Under the pieces are notes generated by a model. It was not told the origin of the DNA. It did not search any database and saw nothing but the letters and a program-made list of their open reading frames with translations. A stretch of DNA of 64,000 nucleotides, taken from contig NC_080042.1 of NCBI RefSeq assembly GCF_012489685.1, positions 32,307,158 to 32,371,157 on the forward strand, written 5' to 3'. The translations under genes were made by a program, and so were the position numbers. Below, one piece after another: positions 32,860 to 43,591 of the stretch (position 1 is the first letter of the stretch; every line of letters starts with the position of its first letter). The stretch is from Lotus japonicus (lineage: Eukaryota > Streptophyta > Magnoliopsida > Fabales > Fabaceae).

Positions 32860-33752
32860 TTGTAACCGAGTTTACCTTTACTTGTAACTTTGACCGCCCT
32901 TCGAGGCTGGTTTTAAATGAAAACGGTTGTTGTCTTGACTTTATATGATTGATGTTTCACCATTTTGTATGTTTTCCACCTAAATCTGAATTACGTTTTA
33001 ACGCCATTGAAAGTGTGTAGGGTTTAACTAGGACTTTTGCTTGGTTTGTTTGAACCGAGGCTTTTGTTCACACGCTTTTCCCGTAAGAGCAGGTGTGGCT
33101 TCGCCAACTCTACTCGGCGAGGACTTATAGTGGCTTGGGTCCCAATGGTCATTTGGGTTGCCTGAGGCTTGGCCTAGTTAAGTATGCTCACCCTAATACG
33201 GGGAGGCTTTTTGGATAAGAAGCTTATCCCACACGTCGCTGACGGGTAGCAGCGATTGCGCCAGACTTTCCGGAGCGATCCCAAGACATCAAGGTCGTGT
33301 TGGGATCGCTACCTTCAGGGAAAATTTCCCACCGTGCAACCGCTACAATTAAGTTATTTCGTAGCAGTATTGCCGAGAATATCCTTTTGTATTTGATTGT
33401 AAAAAAGGTGTTTTTTACATTTTTGAGGGATGCCTCATTAAAAAACTCACGTGGTGGAGAAAAAGAGTAAATCTTTATTTTAAGTCCTAATTTTTGTTCC
33501 CAGCTAGCCCAACTCGCCAATAATCCCCTCTCTCGCCCTTGAAGTGCATGTTAGCCACCCTACATCTTCCGGCGACCAACCCTGTCGCCCGGACTTCCTG
33601 CGAAGAAACTGGTTTCCACCGAGCTTGGACTTGCCCTTTTGCCCCTTATGCTATCGACCCTGCTTGAACCCTGCCGTCCCATCAGCCTTCCAATGCGTCA
33701 TTTTCCCTTTGTCTATGTCTTCTGGGCGATACTCCCGACACGCCGCCCCTGT
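32860..33752 (+). other. Non-coding tail after the transposon-protein fragment
   Basis: No gene is seen. 3'-UTR-like DNA is followed near 33430-33470 by a CCTCATTAAAAAAC..GGAGAAAAAGAGTA block, a pattern I associate with the 3' non-coding part of some plant gypsy-type elements. The last 5 bases (CCTGT, 33748-33752) are the target duplication of the solo LTR that follows. Confidence 0.45.
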
Positions 33753-36700
33753 TGTAACACCCCGATTTTCAGGTGTCACTTAAGTAACTTAGAAATAAAC
33801 TTTAAGCGGAAAACAAGTATTTTTTTTTTCGTTTGTTTCTTTGTTGAAATGAAAAACGTCATAAAGATAAAGACATAATCCCGCCTTTTAAACCTAACCG
33901 ATGTACATCATATAAACAGGTACAGCCTCAGCTGCACTCCAACGTCACGCGTACTCGCAGTGACTCCCAAGTAGTGTGCCCACAGACAAATATTTACAGA
34001 TCCAAAAACGTGAGTGACAAAGTTATAATTACAATCCTCCAGAAGAAAGTCGGCCCTCAAAATGGCCTAAGCAAAGACCCCTACAGTCCGACTAACTCTC
34101 TGTGATCCCCTAGCAAGAGAACCACACAAAAAGCTATGTGTCGGGAACCTACCCTGTCCCAAAACAAAACGAATCAAAGCTCTACACAAAATATGACGCC
34201 CACCTAACCTACCCTCCAGTACCGCTCAAAGCTCCTCCTCCTCCTCCTCCTCGTCGCTCCCGACGTAGTAGTCGACATCAGTGTCAGAATCAGAGTCCAC
34301 CGTGATCATCTCAGTGTCCATGTCCACAACCTATTTCCTGACTGTCCTGCGAACAACCCTAGTCGAACCCATCTCAACATCTACCTCCTCAGAAAGGACA
34401 TCCTCCTCCACCACACGTACCAGGGGTTCCACGCGGTAGCCTCCTGATGGAGTAAACGGAAAACGGCGAGAGGCAGACGGAACAACAGGCTCCCTCTTCG
34501 GCTCCACGAGCCTCGAGGACGACGCGACGTCGGTAGGATCGACAGCAGTAGCAGGAAGTGGCGCGAAAGGTGCATCAGTATCAGCCTCGATCTCAGATGG
34601 ATCCTTGTCGTCGGATGAAGATGAAGGTGGTGAAGGTGGTCTCCGGCCAGTGCCCGGTCCACAGCGCACCGAAGGTGGTAAGTTGAAGCTCAGCTCCATG
34701 CGTCGTAGAACTCCTCTCGTCAGACGACCACGCTCATCAGTCCGGTCCTCCATGATCCTTCCCCGATACGTCGCCCGATGATCCTCAAGATCGATCACCC
34801 AAGCGGTGGGGGCATGTCGGTCAACCAGCTCAAACCTGATCCCCCCACCCGAGGGAGAGACTATCGAAAACCAATCCGCCATCGACATCTGGCAGCAGGT
34901 CGACCGCCCAAACACAAACATGAAACCAAAGCCAAGGCGCTAGGGTCAAATCACGGAATAGAGTAAATATACAAACAACATGTGATTGGGGGTATAGATA
35001 TATATGTTTATATATATTCCTAGCATTTTATCGACTCTAACAATAATTCGATAGACAATAGCACACAATTCCAGTCAGGGTGCATGTATGCTTGCAATGT
35101 GTTTCAAATGATCCGGATAATTCAATTGGGATGGGCACCATCGAGTCAGTCCTAACACCGGTCTAGTGTTTAACCATTTCCACTCGGGTGTCACTTACAA
35201 ACCAATGCATAGTCGGAACAATTCTAACCCCTCCAGGTTGAACCATTTTGCCCGCTATGCCGAAGATACACTCTTGGCGTTCTTCGATGAAAGCCAATCT
35301 TTCGACTGTCTCAAACCTTCGTGAAGCCGACCGAAGCCGTCTCAACTTCACCGAAGCCCGATCCTCCGATCGTCTCAAGCCCCGAATGTATGCATGATGC
35401 AATATGGTTAGTCAAACATGGTATCGTCCTCACCATATAATGTTTAGCTACAATTCTTAATTCAATAAAACCCGAAGGTCAAAGTCGACTCTACGACTAG
35501 GCTGTAAGTAGCCGGAGTACGCATCGTACTCAGTGACGTATCTCTGGTCACTATGGTTCATCCTCGTGACGACCATCAAATCCCAACAGCTCCAAGACTT
35601 TTCGACATTTCCCCGTCTTTCGCAATCATTTCTCCACTTAAGTTCCCTATGGTTTTATTCGTTGATAAAAATATTCAAAGTTGAATTAGTCAAGTTATGA
35701 GTTTCATTCTTGAAAATTGAGTTCCCTAAGATCTCTAGTTCCAAATTCTAATAATTCCAAGTTTGCCAAAATCCCCCCAAATGTAATCCCCGGGGAAAGT
35801 CTAAGTGTTCCAATAGGCTTAATCTCAAACCTCGGGTTTGGACTTGCCTAGGGTTGTTCATTCAACCCAAAATAATACAAGTAGGACGTTCCATGATTCC
35901 ACACTCCGTAGTCGCGACAAAGCGCACAGTTCAATAACAATATCAATAGAACAATAATTCAGTGCGGAAATCATAAGACGGAAACTAGTAAACGACCAAA
36001 GCCTCTCAGAAAATGGAGACACACGTCTCATATAAGTTTACTCGGCCGAAGCCTTCAGAAAACATTTTCCAATTCAAAGCGATAAACAATATCCTAGCAA
36101 TATTCAATATCAAACAATATTCAAGTCGAATTTATCGACGTCTACAATACAATAGCTAGTAAGTAAGTTGCCCTAACCTCGAGTTGCTCCAGCCTCGCGG
36201 TGTAGGTTTTCCTCACAATCTAGCTCAGTAATACCCAAAGTTGCCTCAACTGAACCTTGGAGAAAACAAAGCGAAAATCAATCCAAAATCGATTAGCTCG
36301 ATTACAACAAAGTTAATTAACGATAGACAAAGCTTATGAAGCTTCAGAGTACAACAATCGAGCACGAGAGGACGAGTTATCGCAAAAACGAAATTCTCCC
36401 CCCCCTAAAACATGCTCTCGGCCACTCTCTAGAAATAGGGGTTCCGGCGCTTTTTCTTCGATCTAATTTAATTCCTAGGTAGTTTTAGGGTAAAACTAGG
36501 GCAAAGAAATTGTCGGAAAATTTTTGGAACGAACAGTTTGAATTACGACTAGTTAGGGGCACTTTGGTCCAAAATTAAAGCTCAAAAACTTAAAGTTGAA
36601 ACTTTCGGAAAACAAAATTGATGGGGTCGTTCACAACGACATTTATAGCAACTAATCCTAAGGGCACTAAGTCGGATTGTGGCTTTTCGAAGATAAAGTT

Positions 36701-37684
36701 TCAATATGTGCGTAAATGGGTTTTTATACAGTTTTTCAAATCTTTGGCGACTCGATCGAAATCGGCGCGCATCGGCGAATGATTTAGCTTGTTGGGCAAC
36801 TATAGAAGGTAGTTCAAAAGAAAAATCGGAAAAAATCGAACAATTTTACGAAAAGCTCGAAACTTTGAGCTCAAAAAGAGATAAAGAAACGCGATAAAAA
36901 GAACGATCAGAGGTAAGAATAAGCAAGAGTACCTCGATGTCGTGAAGTAGCAACGAACAACACGAAGATCGGTTAAGAAACGACGAAGTTCTCTCCTCTC
37001 CTTCTTCTCCTCAAGCTCGCGGCCTCAAATGGGGGAATGGGAGATATTGTGTTTTTTCTTCTACTTATAGAAGAGTGAAATCGCGGGAAAATGAATATTT
37101 TGCGATTTCAATTTTTGCAGGACGTTCATCTGTGAATTCTAAGTGAGATTCTGGCGACAGAATTCCAGAACTCAAAACAAGTCTCTTGAATTTGAGGAAA
37201 ACGATCCAAAAGCGGAGTGAGTTAAATTGCCCCGAAAAACTACTTTTTGCTGTGATAGTCAGATGACAAAACTTCGTGCTGAAGAAAGATTGGAAACGTC
37301 AAAAGAAAACTGGCCACACGGTTGGAAACTTCGTTAGAAGCTCAGAATAGAAACCTATCGTGCGTACAGTCCAGAGTTCCGAAATGAAACGTTGGTCGAG
37401 GGAAAAATAAAGAGAACTTCTTATTTTTCCAAGGATTTAGAATTTCGCTTAAACAGTGCTTTAAGAGCGGAATTAGCCTATTCTGGACACTCTCGCCATA
37501 AGGCGGGTGTGCAGACGACTCGTGCTAACTCCTAAAACGTCTATGGTACTATCCTCAACCAATTCCTGAACTTTCTTCTTCATTAAACTTTCCCAAACAA
37601 CAAACTCATGTCATGCTTACACAGATCTTACGCGTGAGTCGGAAAAATAATTATTTAATCCAGTTCTGAAATCTGGGTCTTAGA
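33753..37684 (-). mobile_element. Solo LTR F, Tekay-type, 3.9 kb, with CCTGT duplication
   Basis: Left end TGTAACACCCCG; right end TTAGA, where the terminal CA appears mutated to GA. The flanking 5 bases are CCTGT on both sides (33748-33752 and 37685-37689), so this is a solo LTR of 3932 bases. It is homologous to the LTR of chromovirus E (46044-49773) in the same orientation. A TATA-like box (minus TATAAG, 37064-37069) precedes the transcribed part. It contains an open reading frame (34331-34921). Confidence 0.88.
34331..34921 (-). CDS. ORF inside LTR F (196 aa), unknown function
   Basis: This ORF lies in the sense direction of the element but within the LTR, which normally has no genes. 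It starts MFVFGRS and carries CCQMSMADWFSIVSPSGGG, then a Ser/Asp/Glu-rich low-complexity region and an Arg-rich end. The LTR of element E has a homologous stretch (minus strand from 46735, CQMSTAD..MMVHPSGG) broken by stops, so the ORF predates the split of the two LTRs. I recognise no domain. It may be a captured exon or an LTR-encoded protein. Confidence 0.5.
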   Translation of the reverse strand: MFVFGRSTCCQMSMADWFSIVSPSGGGIRFELVDRHAPTAWVIDLEDHRATYRGRIMEDRTDERGRLTRGVLRRMELSFNLPPSVRCGPGTGRRPPSPPSSSSDDKDPSEIEADTDAPFAPLPATAVDPTDVASSSRLVEPKREPVVPSASRRFPFTPSGGYRVEPLVRVVEEDVLSEEVDVEMGSTRVVRRTVRK

Positions 37685-37703
37685 CCTGTGTTCTAAGATT
37701 TAT

Positions 37704-40102
37704 TTAGGCCGCCACCCTGCTGAACAAGTTTTCCCTACTTTTGTCGTAACGGTTCTGGGAGTCCGCTGTAAGTGACTTCCCTAACTCCATCTGATCGCCA
37801 CTGTTCCGATGATACTCTGAAAGGTCTGCCGCTTGTTGCTCCACACTCCCTTTTTTGTCGTCTCCAGAGTGACTCTCCAAGAGAACCAGCTTCTTAAACT
37901 TTGGCCGGCCCCACTTGGCGTCCTTCTCACTCCAGTCAAAAAGGTCTAAATTCTCCCTTACCATCTTCTCCAAACGATACTCTTGCTTCCATGTAAGCAC
38001 ATGCTCAAACGTCAAGACCCCCCCGCCCCACTAAACTTGAAAAGTTCAAGAACGCTGATCAAGCCTGCCCATCATTCCTCCGCTTGGGGGCCAGTGAACT
38101 GTCCATCCCTAACTGTCCTTGCTTCAACTCTTTCTTCACAACAGCTCGCTCTGCGCCCACCTTTCCTTGTGTCAGCCATCTGTCTGCTTCTTCCCTCTTG
38201 GTCCTGTTCTTGATCATCCAGTTGCCCTTGATCGTCTTCTAAAACTTCAATTTCGTGACACCTGTGACCCACAACAACTCCCTTCTTGCCATACAGACTC
38301 AAACAGTTGTTATAACATTTCCTCGCCCGCTGATGGTCAACTGTCAGCTTTCCTACCTTTCTACTGTCTAGCGGGTACTTCACCGCCAGGTGAGCCGTTG
38401 AAATCACAACGCACAAGCGATTCGGTGTGTTTCGACCAATGATGACGTTGTACGATGCTACCATCTATAAAACCAAATACCTTACTCACATAACTTTTGG
38501 GTTGTCATCAATGCCAAAGATCATATCCAGATCCAGGTAGCCACGCACCCAAACTTGCTCTCCAGAAAATCCCACCAAAGTTCCTGTGTAAGGCGTCAGG
38601 TCCCGATCTGTCAGCCCTAGTTGGTCGAACGCATCGTCGTAGATTACATCAGCTGAACTGCCTTGATCCAGGAGTACTTGCCTCAATTGAAACTATTGAT
38701 CCTTACCATGACCACTATGGGATCATCCTTGTGAGTTTGAATCCCTTCAAAATCAGCCGACGACACTACTATATCCGGATGCTGAAAACCAAACGGAATC
38801 TCTTGTACCGAACTAACCGCCTTGACGTGTCGTCGCCTCGCCGCCTGAGAGTCTCCCCCACCACCGAAGCCTCCAGCGATTGTATTGATGGTACCAACTA
38901 GCGGTTATAGTTCTTTTTTGAAGGTTTCCTCAGCTCCCTTCTTTCTTGTCGCCAATGTCTCATTCCGATCTCTCGTCGAGGTCGAGCGCGGTTATCCTGC
39001 CGGCGCTCCTCTCGCCTCGATCATACTGTTGTGAGCGCCCTACCTTGAACAACCTCTCAATTTCCTTCTTCAGAGTGATACATTCGTTAGTGTCATGACC
39101 CGCCGAGCGGTGATACTTGCACCATTTAGTCTTGTCTACCGCCATACGTGGCGGGCGCGCCTCTTGCTCAACTTACGCAAATGCATGCGTTGCTTTCACC
39201 TCACGAAGCAAGTCTGTCAAATGTGCGCTCAGGTCCTTGTTCGCCTCCTCTTGCCGACGCGATCCTTGCTGCAGCCAAGGGCAACGTTGCTCAAAACTCT
39301 CTTTCTTCGGATATAGCTGCTCCTTAACGTATTTCTCTGACGACTTACCTTTCTTCTCCCTTAGCTTGCTGCTTTCACCTTTTTCACGTCCTTGCCCGTC
39401 CTTCTTCAGTTGTTCCACTTGTTCGCCATCTTTCTCCTTATTCGCGCGCTTTCTTTTGAACGCGTCGTCTTCCTCGTCCAAAATGTAGGTGTTTGCTCGC
39501 GCACGAATCTCCGCCAGTTTCCTACTTAGCTTGTTGTTCAACATTCCAGGTAACAGTCCGTTCTTGAAGGCTCTCGCACAAGCGTGCGGCTCTAATTCCT
39601 CGATCTTGATGGACGCTGCGCTGTACCTCGCCACATAGTGCTTTAGAGTCTCTCCTTCCATCTGGCGAACGTTGTACAGATCATCGATCGTAATTTGCTT
39701 GAGCTTGCTCGCAGAGAACTGAACAAGAAACTTTGAGGAGAATTAACTGAAGTTTGTGATAAATCCACGAGCCAGAGTAGTGATCCACGCCATCGTTGTG
39801 CCTTTGAACGTCGATGGAAACATCCTGCACTTTACCGTGTCCGAAGCCGCACTGATCACCATCTTCATGTTGAAATATAGAAGGTGATCCTTCAGATCCG
39901 TCTTCCCGCTGTAGGATTCTAAGACGAGATTCTTCATGTTGTCCGGAATTGAAACTTCTCTCACCGCCGCCGAGAAAGTCTCAAACTCCGCTACAGCCTT
40001 CGCCTCTCGCACTCCCTCATCCTGCTGCTCATTGTGGAGGTAGTCAAGTTGCTCTTGCAAATAATCATTCCGCTGTCGAGTGATGTCGACGTTGCGGATC
40101 AA
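37704..40102 (-). pseudogene. gag: Gag-protease of gypsy element G, broken
   Basis: From 40102 to about 38072 the gene stays in one frame and is interrupted by stops only. It holds the capsid core (YSGKTDLKDHLLYFNMKM, then CRMFPSTFKG), a zinc knuckle WCKYHRSAGHDTNEC near 39120, and a protease with VLLDQGSSADVIY near 38670. Usual gypsy proteases have DTG or DSG, so DQG is either a variant or an inactivating change. A frame change precedes the last part (38015-37704), which resembles the linker before RT. The N-terminal codons before 40102 are scrambled. Confidence 0.78.
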
Positions 40103-40536
40103 ACGCCGCCAATCTCTGTGAGTAACTGGCCTCTAAGGCTGTGGTGATCCGTTTTCCGCAAGGATCGGGGAATTTTCTGGAGTTCCTTACTGCGAAGGTG
40201 AGGATGGCGGAGTAGGCAGCAGAGGTGTCGGAGAAGGAGGAGGAGGAGACGGTGGAGGTGGAGGAGGAGACGGTGGAGGTGGAGGAGGAGTCAGTTGCTC
40301 AGACTACTCACGACGTACCTCCTCACGACGCGGTCTTCCCCTCACACGACGTGGTGGTGAACCGCGTCCCTGCTCCCGCGTCTCGCTGCATCGTCGACGA
40401 CGAGTTTCCTTCGAATATCAACCGTAAACAGTGAAATCAAACCAAAAACCACTAGAAATCGAAGAATTCAACAAAATTCCAAACTTCTCTCGATCGTAAA
40501 AGCAATCGACATAGTCTGAGAATCGAAATGCACTGT

Positions 40537-40554
40537 TCCCCACAGACGGCGCCA
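40537..40554 (-). promoter_or_regulatory. Primer binding site of gypsy element G
   Basis: The minus strand reads TGGCGCCGTCTGTGGGGA, two bases from the LTR end (40557). It is identical to element I. Confidence 0.8.
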
Positions 40555-40556
40555 AA

Positions 40557-40875
40557 TGTGGAGTACCTATAGTGAAGGGATTGCTATGAGAGAGAATCTA
40601 GAGAGATGAATGTGTAACTGCCTAAAGAGAGAAAATAACCGCTTAGAGAGAGAGAGAGAGTAATTAAATTTCGAGTTTGTTATTGAGAAATGAGCTAAGA
40701 GTCCCTTACATGTGGTAATCGCTCCCTATTTATAGGCTAGAGAATGGGCCTTGTGAGCTAACTGCCCTTATTGGGCCGGTTGGGCCTCGCGAGGGAGGCC
40801 CAACTCTGACCTTGCGTGACCGCCCCGAGGCGGGCGACCCTGGGCGAGGCTCTCTAGGGAACTCGCTCAGTCCCA
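40557..40875 (-). repeat. 5' LTR of gypsy element G
   Basis: The left end TGTGGAG is clear. The right end is placed only approximately where GC-rich LTR sequence gives way to AT-rich DNA. A minus-strand TATAAATA lies at 40727-40734. A GA microsatellite lies near 40644-40667. Homologous to 21181-21385. Confidence 0.65.
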
Positions 40876-41247
40876 ATTTAAAATGTTAAAATTAAATTAT
40901 TGATTTTGATCTTAACAAGTGTATAACCATCTGAAATATTTTGGTTGTCGCTCCCGACGATTGAATTTCTTGGTATAAAGTATACAGTACGAAAAAATTC
41001 TACTAAAACTTGTCTGTGGATATTAAAAAATTATTACTTAATTCAAAGTATTTTAAATTAACTGTATGATTTTTCATAAAAGAGAATTCTAATACTCTTT
41101 ATTGAAATGTCTTAACACAATTATTATGTATTTTATTATATTTTATAATTAAAAATTGTTCTAATTTTTATTTAGCCCATAATAACATTCAGATAATGTG
41201 AACACATTTGTAGATAAACTCGTACAACGCACGAGTTTTATATCTAG
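40876..41247 (+). mobile_element. Helitron 3' terminal fragment
   Basis: The sequence ends with a hairpin (CTCGTACAACGCACGAG, 41219-41235), 8 bases, then CTAG (41244-41247) followed by host T. This is the 3' end of a Helitron like that at 25876 but with a different stem. No clear TC start is seen; the fragment abuts the LTR of G. Confidence 0.65.
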
Positions 41248-41581
41248 TATATGTGTAAAGAAGACTTAAGGTTTATTAAATACATTAAGAAAAAACCTTA
41301 ACTACCTTTGTATTAAAATAAATTTAAGTAATAAAAAAAATCCATTATAATAAATATATTAAATAATTTTTTTTGAAAGAGAAAGGATTTATTAGATAAT
41401 CATGAGAGTTACCCTTAGTATTGCCAGTAGTTCTTAATTTGAGATTGGTTATCATTGAGTGTAATTAAGTTGAAGAAATTGACTAGTCTTGTTCTGTTTG
41501 TATATTTGTAGACCTTGGATATGGTTTTGCTCCAGGTACACTAGCTACTAATTCACTATTTTCATGTAGATGGGTTTAAGT
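41248..41581. other. AT-rich sequence, no feature seen
   Basis: No ORF, repeat or terminal structure is recognised between the Helitron end and the TRIM. The last 5 bases (TAAGT) form the left target site of the TRIM. Confidence 0.6.
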
Positions 41582-41891
41582 TGTTAGAATATAATATAAA
41601 ACCATTCATGTGGCCCATACCTAACATCTAAAGCTTTTGGGATAAGTGGTTATTTGACATGGTATCAGAGCCTCTATGACCGAGAGGTCTAGAGTTCGAT
41701 CCTTGCTTCCCTCACTTTCTAATTATAAAAGTGGAATTTAATTAAGCACATGGTAGGTGGACTTGTGCATTTATCCACGTTTCAAGCCCAAAGGGCTCTT
41801 GCGTGAGGGGGCGTGTTAGAATATAATATAAAACCATTCATGTGACCCATACCCAACAGCTTAAGCTTTTGGGGTAAGTGGTTATTTGACA
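41582..41891 (+). mobile_element. TRIM element (miniature LTR retrotransposon), 310 bp
   Basis: Two direct 78-base terminal repeats (41582-41659 and 41814-41891) start TGTTAGAATAT and end TTGACA. A primer site TGGTATCAGAGCC (41660-41672, initiator Met tRNA) follows the left repeat. A GAGGGGG purine tract precedes the right one. The flanks are TAAGT and TAAGC, a 5-base duplication with one change. There is no coding capacity, so it must be moved by other elements. The repeats differ at a handful of bases. Confidence 0.92.
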
Positions 41892-42205
41892 TAAGCACCC
41901 ATTCTGCTTCTGTTGAGTACAATTCTGGCTTATTAAAAAAAGTTAGGCCATCATATAAGCAATATTTAGATTTTTTTTAATCTTAATTGTGTACAATGTG
42001 CTAGAAAATTATAACATCTTAAGACCAAGTTCCATTGATTCGATTTTTTAGCCATTTTATGTGCTGCTTGATGACTGGTGTTATGTGTTGTTGGGCCTTT
42101 TCTTAAGAACCAAGATGATACATAAACGTCATAGAACATGAACAGAATGAGGTCATAGATGAGAATTATGATCGAGATAAAGAGCTTAGATTAATAGTCT
42201 TATTA

Positions 42206-42211
42206 TTTATT
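42206..42211 (-). terminator. Poly(A) signal of the defensin-like gene
   Basis: AATAAA on the minus strand, 32 bases after the stop codon at 42243. Confidence 0.5.
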
Positions 42212-42242
42212 ATTAATGATGGTGAATGATGAAAGTATAAAA

Positions 42243-42712
42243 TCAGTCATGACTGCAACAACAAAACCCTGCAGCGTTACATACGGCATACTGGAAACTC
42301 TGCTGATGACAATATTGGTTGCAATCTTGGTAACCCTTGCATCTAAAACTGCCACACACGAAACCCTCACCAATTGTTTGTCCTGTAATAAGAATAAAAA
42401 AATAACAAATTTATGTACGTAGCTCTGTTTTTTCTTCATAAAATTTGAACATGTCAATCACATAAAATAGACATCTTTCGATCATCTATAACATTCAAGA
42501 TGAAAAAAATTTGCAGTCCAGCTAACACCTACTTTCTTGAATAAGAAAAAGTAAAAAAGTTTTGTATCATTGTACTATTTGCAATAATTAGCTATATATT
42601 GGAATTAGAACTGGAGAAACAAATTATCGAACATATTCTGCTTACCTGCTAACAACAAGAAAGCAATGCATAAAATTCCTAAAAGCAGGGGCTGGAAGCT
42701 GCGAGAAGCCAT
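42243..42712 (-). CDS. Defensin-like cysteine-rich secreted peptide, two exons
   Basis: Exon 1 is 42712-42646 and encodes a signal peptide (MASRSFQPLLLGILCIAF, then LLLA). The intron 42645-42383 has donor CAG/GTAAGC and acceptor TTATTACAG/GA. Exon 2 is 42382-42243. The product is 68 residues. The mature part has eight cysteines at 32, 37, 43, 47, 57, 63, 64 and 65, ending in a CCC run. Size, intron after the signal peptide and cysteine density fit the plant defensin-like (DEFL/LCR) families, which act outside the cell in defence, signalling or, in some legumes, symbiosis. The exact subfamily is not known to me. No stop or frameshift is seen, and promoter and poly(A) signals are in place. Confidence 0.8.
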
Positions 42713-42749
42713 TTTGTGAGAATTTTACTTTTGAATTTGTTCTTGCATG

Positions 42750-42777
42750 ATATATATATATATATATATATATATAT
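42750..42777 (-). promoter_or_regulatory. (TA)n tract / TATA region of the defensin-like gene
   Basis: An AT dinucleotide run lies 38-65 bases upstream of the ATG on the minus strand. It is the only TATA-like sequence at a fitting distance. It touches the inner end of a MITE, so repeat length and MITE insertion may both affect this promoter. Confidence 0.5.
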
Positions 42778-42959
42778 GGTGTCTAATAATCATAAATTTT
42801 TAGCACAAATGGTGTCTAATAATTAGTTATTAATACAAAAACAGGTCAAGTCAAGTCAATAATACAAATGTCATTTGATTTTATATTAATGACATTTCTA
42901 ATTAGTTATTCATTATTAGACACCATTTGTGCTTAAAATTTATAACTATTAAACACCAT
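42776..42959. mobile_element. MITE with ~60-bp terminal inverted repeats
   Basis: The left arm ATGGTGTCTAATAATCATAA and the right arm ending AAACACCAT pair over about 60 bases with few mismatches; the centre is about 60 bases. Flanks are TA-rich (TATAT/TTATATA), so the target duplication cannot be fixed. Within each arm the word ATGGTGT(C/T)TAATA occurs twice, so the arms are themselves repeated. Superfamily not assigned. Confidence 0.8.
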
Positions 42960-43271
42960 TTATATATACACACTAATAGGACCCATGCCTTGAGTGAGAA
43001 ATTTAAAATTATATGTTATTTTTATTGTTTTCTAACGAAATTGTGAAGTTTATTCTTTAATCGTTTTATAAATTTTATGTATTTTATCAAAGCTATGTTT
43101 ATTTCGTTTTGGTTACAGTGAATAATCATAATACGTTAATTTAAAACTTCAAAAATATTAAGGTTTTTGTAAAAAAAAAAAGAGGTCAATCTTGACGAAG
43201 TTGATATTGCAAAGTATTGCGATTTAAGTACAATTTTTCGGCGGTGTGATTTTAAGATGAGCTTAATTTCT

Positions 43272-43430
43272 ATGCGCTGATGGTGTAAAGCTTTTTTTTA
43301 CATCGTCAACCAATCAGATTTCAAGGATGTGAGAAAATCAGAGTTTTTATTTAATTTCTTTAATTGATGTGACACATTCTTACAATCTGATTGGTTGACG
43401 GTGTAAAAAAACTTTACACTATCAGTGCAT
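43272..43430. mobile_element. MITE, GTGTAAAG / CGTCAACCAATCAGATT type
   Basis: The inverted repeats cover about 58 bases at each end: left ATGCGCTGATGGTGTAAAG through CGTCAACCAATCAGATT, right its complement with a few changes. Total 159 bases, non-coding. The arms would fold into a nearly complete hairpin. Confidence 0.85.
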
Positions 43431-43591
43431 CATCCTTTTTCTCTTTTAAGATCTTTTGTAAACTATATAATATGTGTTATGTAGATTAAATAAATGAAGT
43501 AAGATGAATTATAATAGACATTCATTTGAAATGATGAATCCTTCAAAAGTATCATGTCACGCTAGCTTGATTAACTGTCATCTTTGTCATG

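Larger units (their letters stand above)
37685..40875 (-). mobile_element. Ty3/gypsy element G, 5' LTR to protease (minus strand)
   Basis: Reading the minus strand: an LTR (40557 to about 40875, TATA box 40727-40734), primer site, gag, zinc knuckle, protease, and the region just before RT (RLEKMVRENLDLFDWSEKD near 37940). RT and integrase are not present. Solo LTR F is inserted at the left end. It is related to gypsy element I. Confidence 0.8.

Noticed and set aside
33544..33878. Plus-strand ORFs across 33544-33878
   Set aside because: They cross the border of solo LTR F at 33753 and have no domain, so they are chance frames.
40225..40434. Plus-strand Glu/Val-rich ORF
   Set aside because: It reads a GGAGGTGGAGGAGGAGACGG repeat on the wrong strand of gypsy element G.
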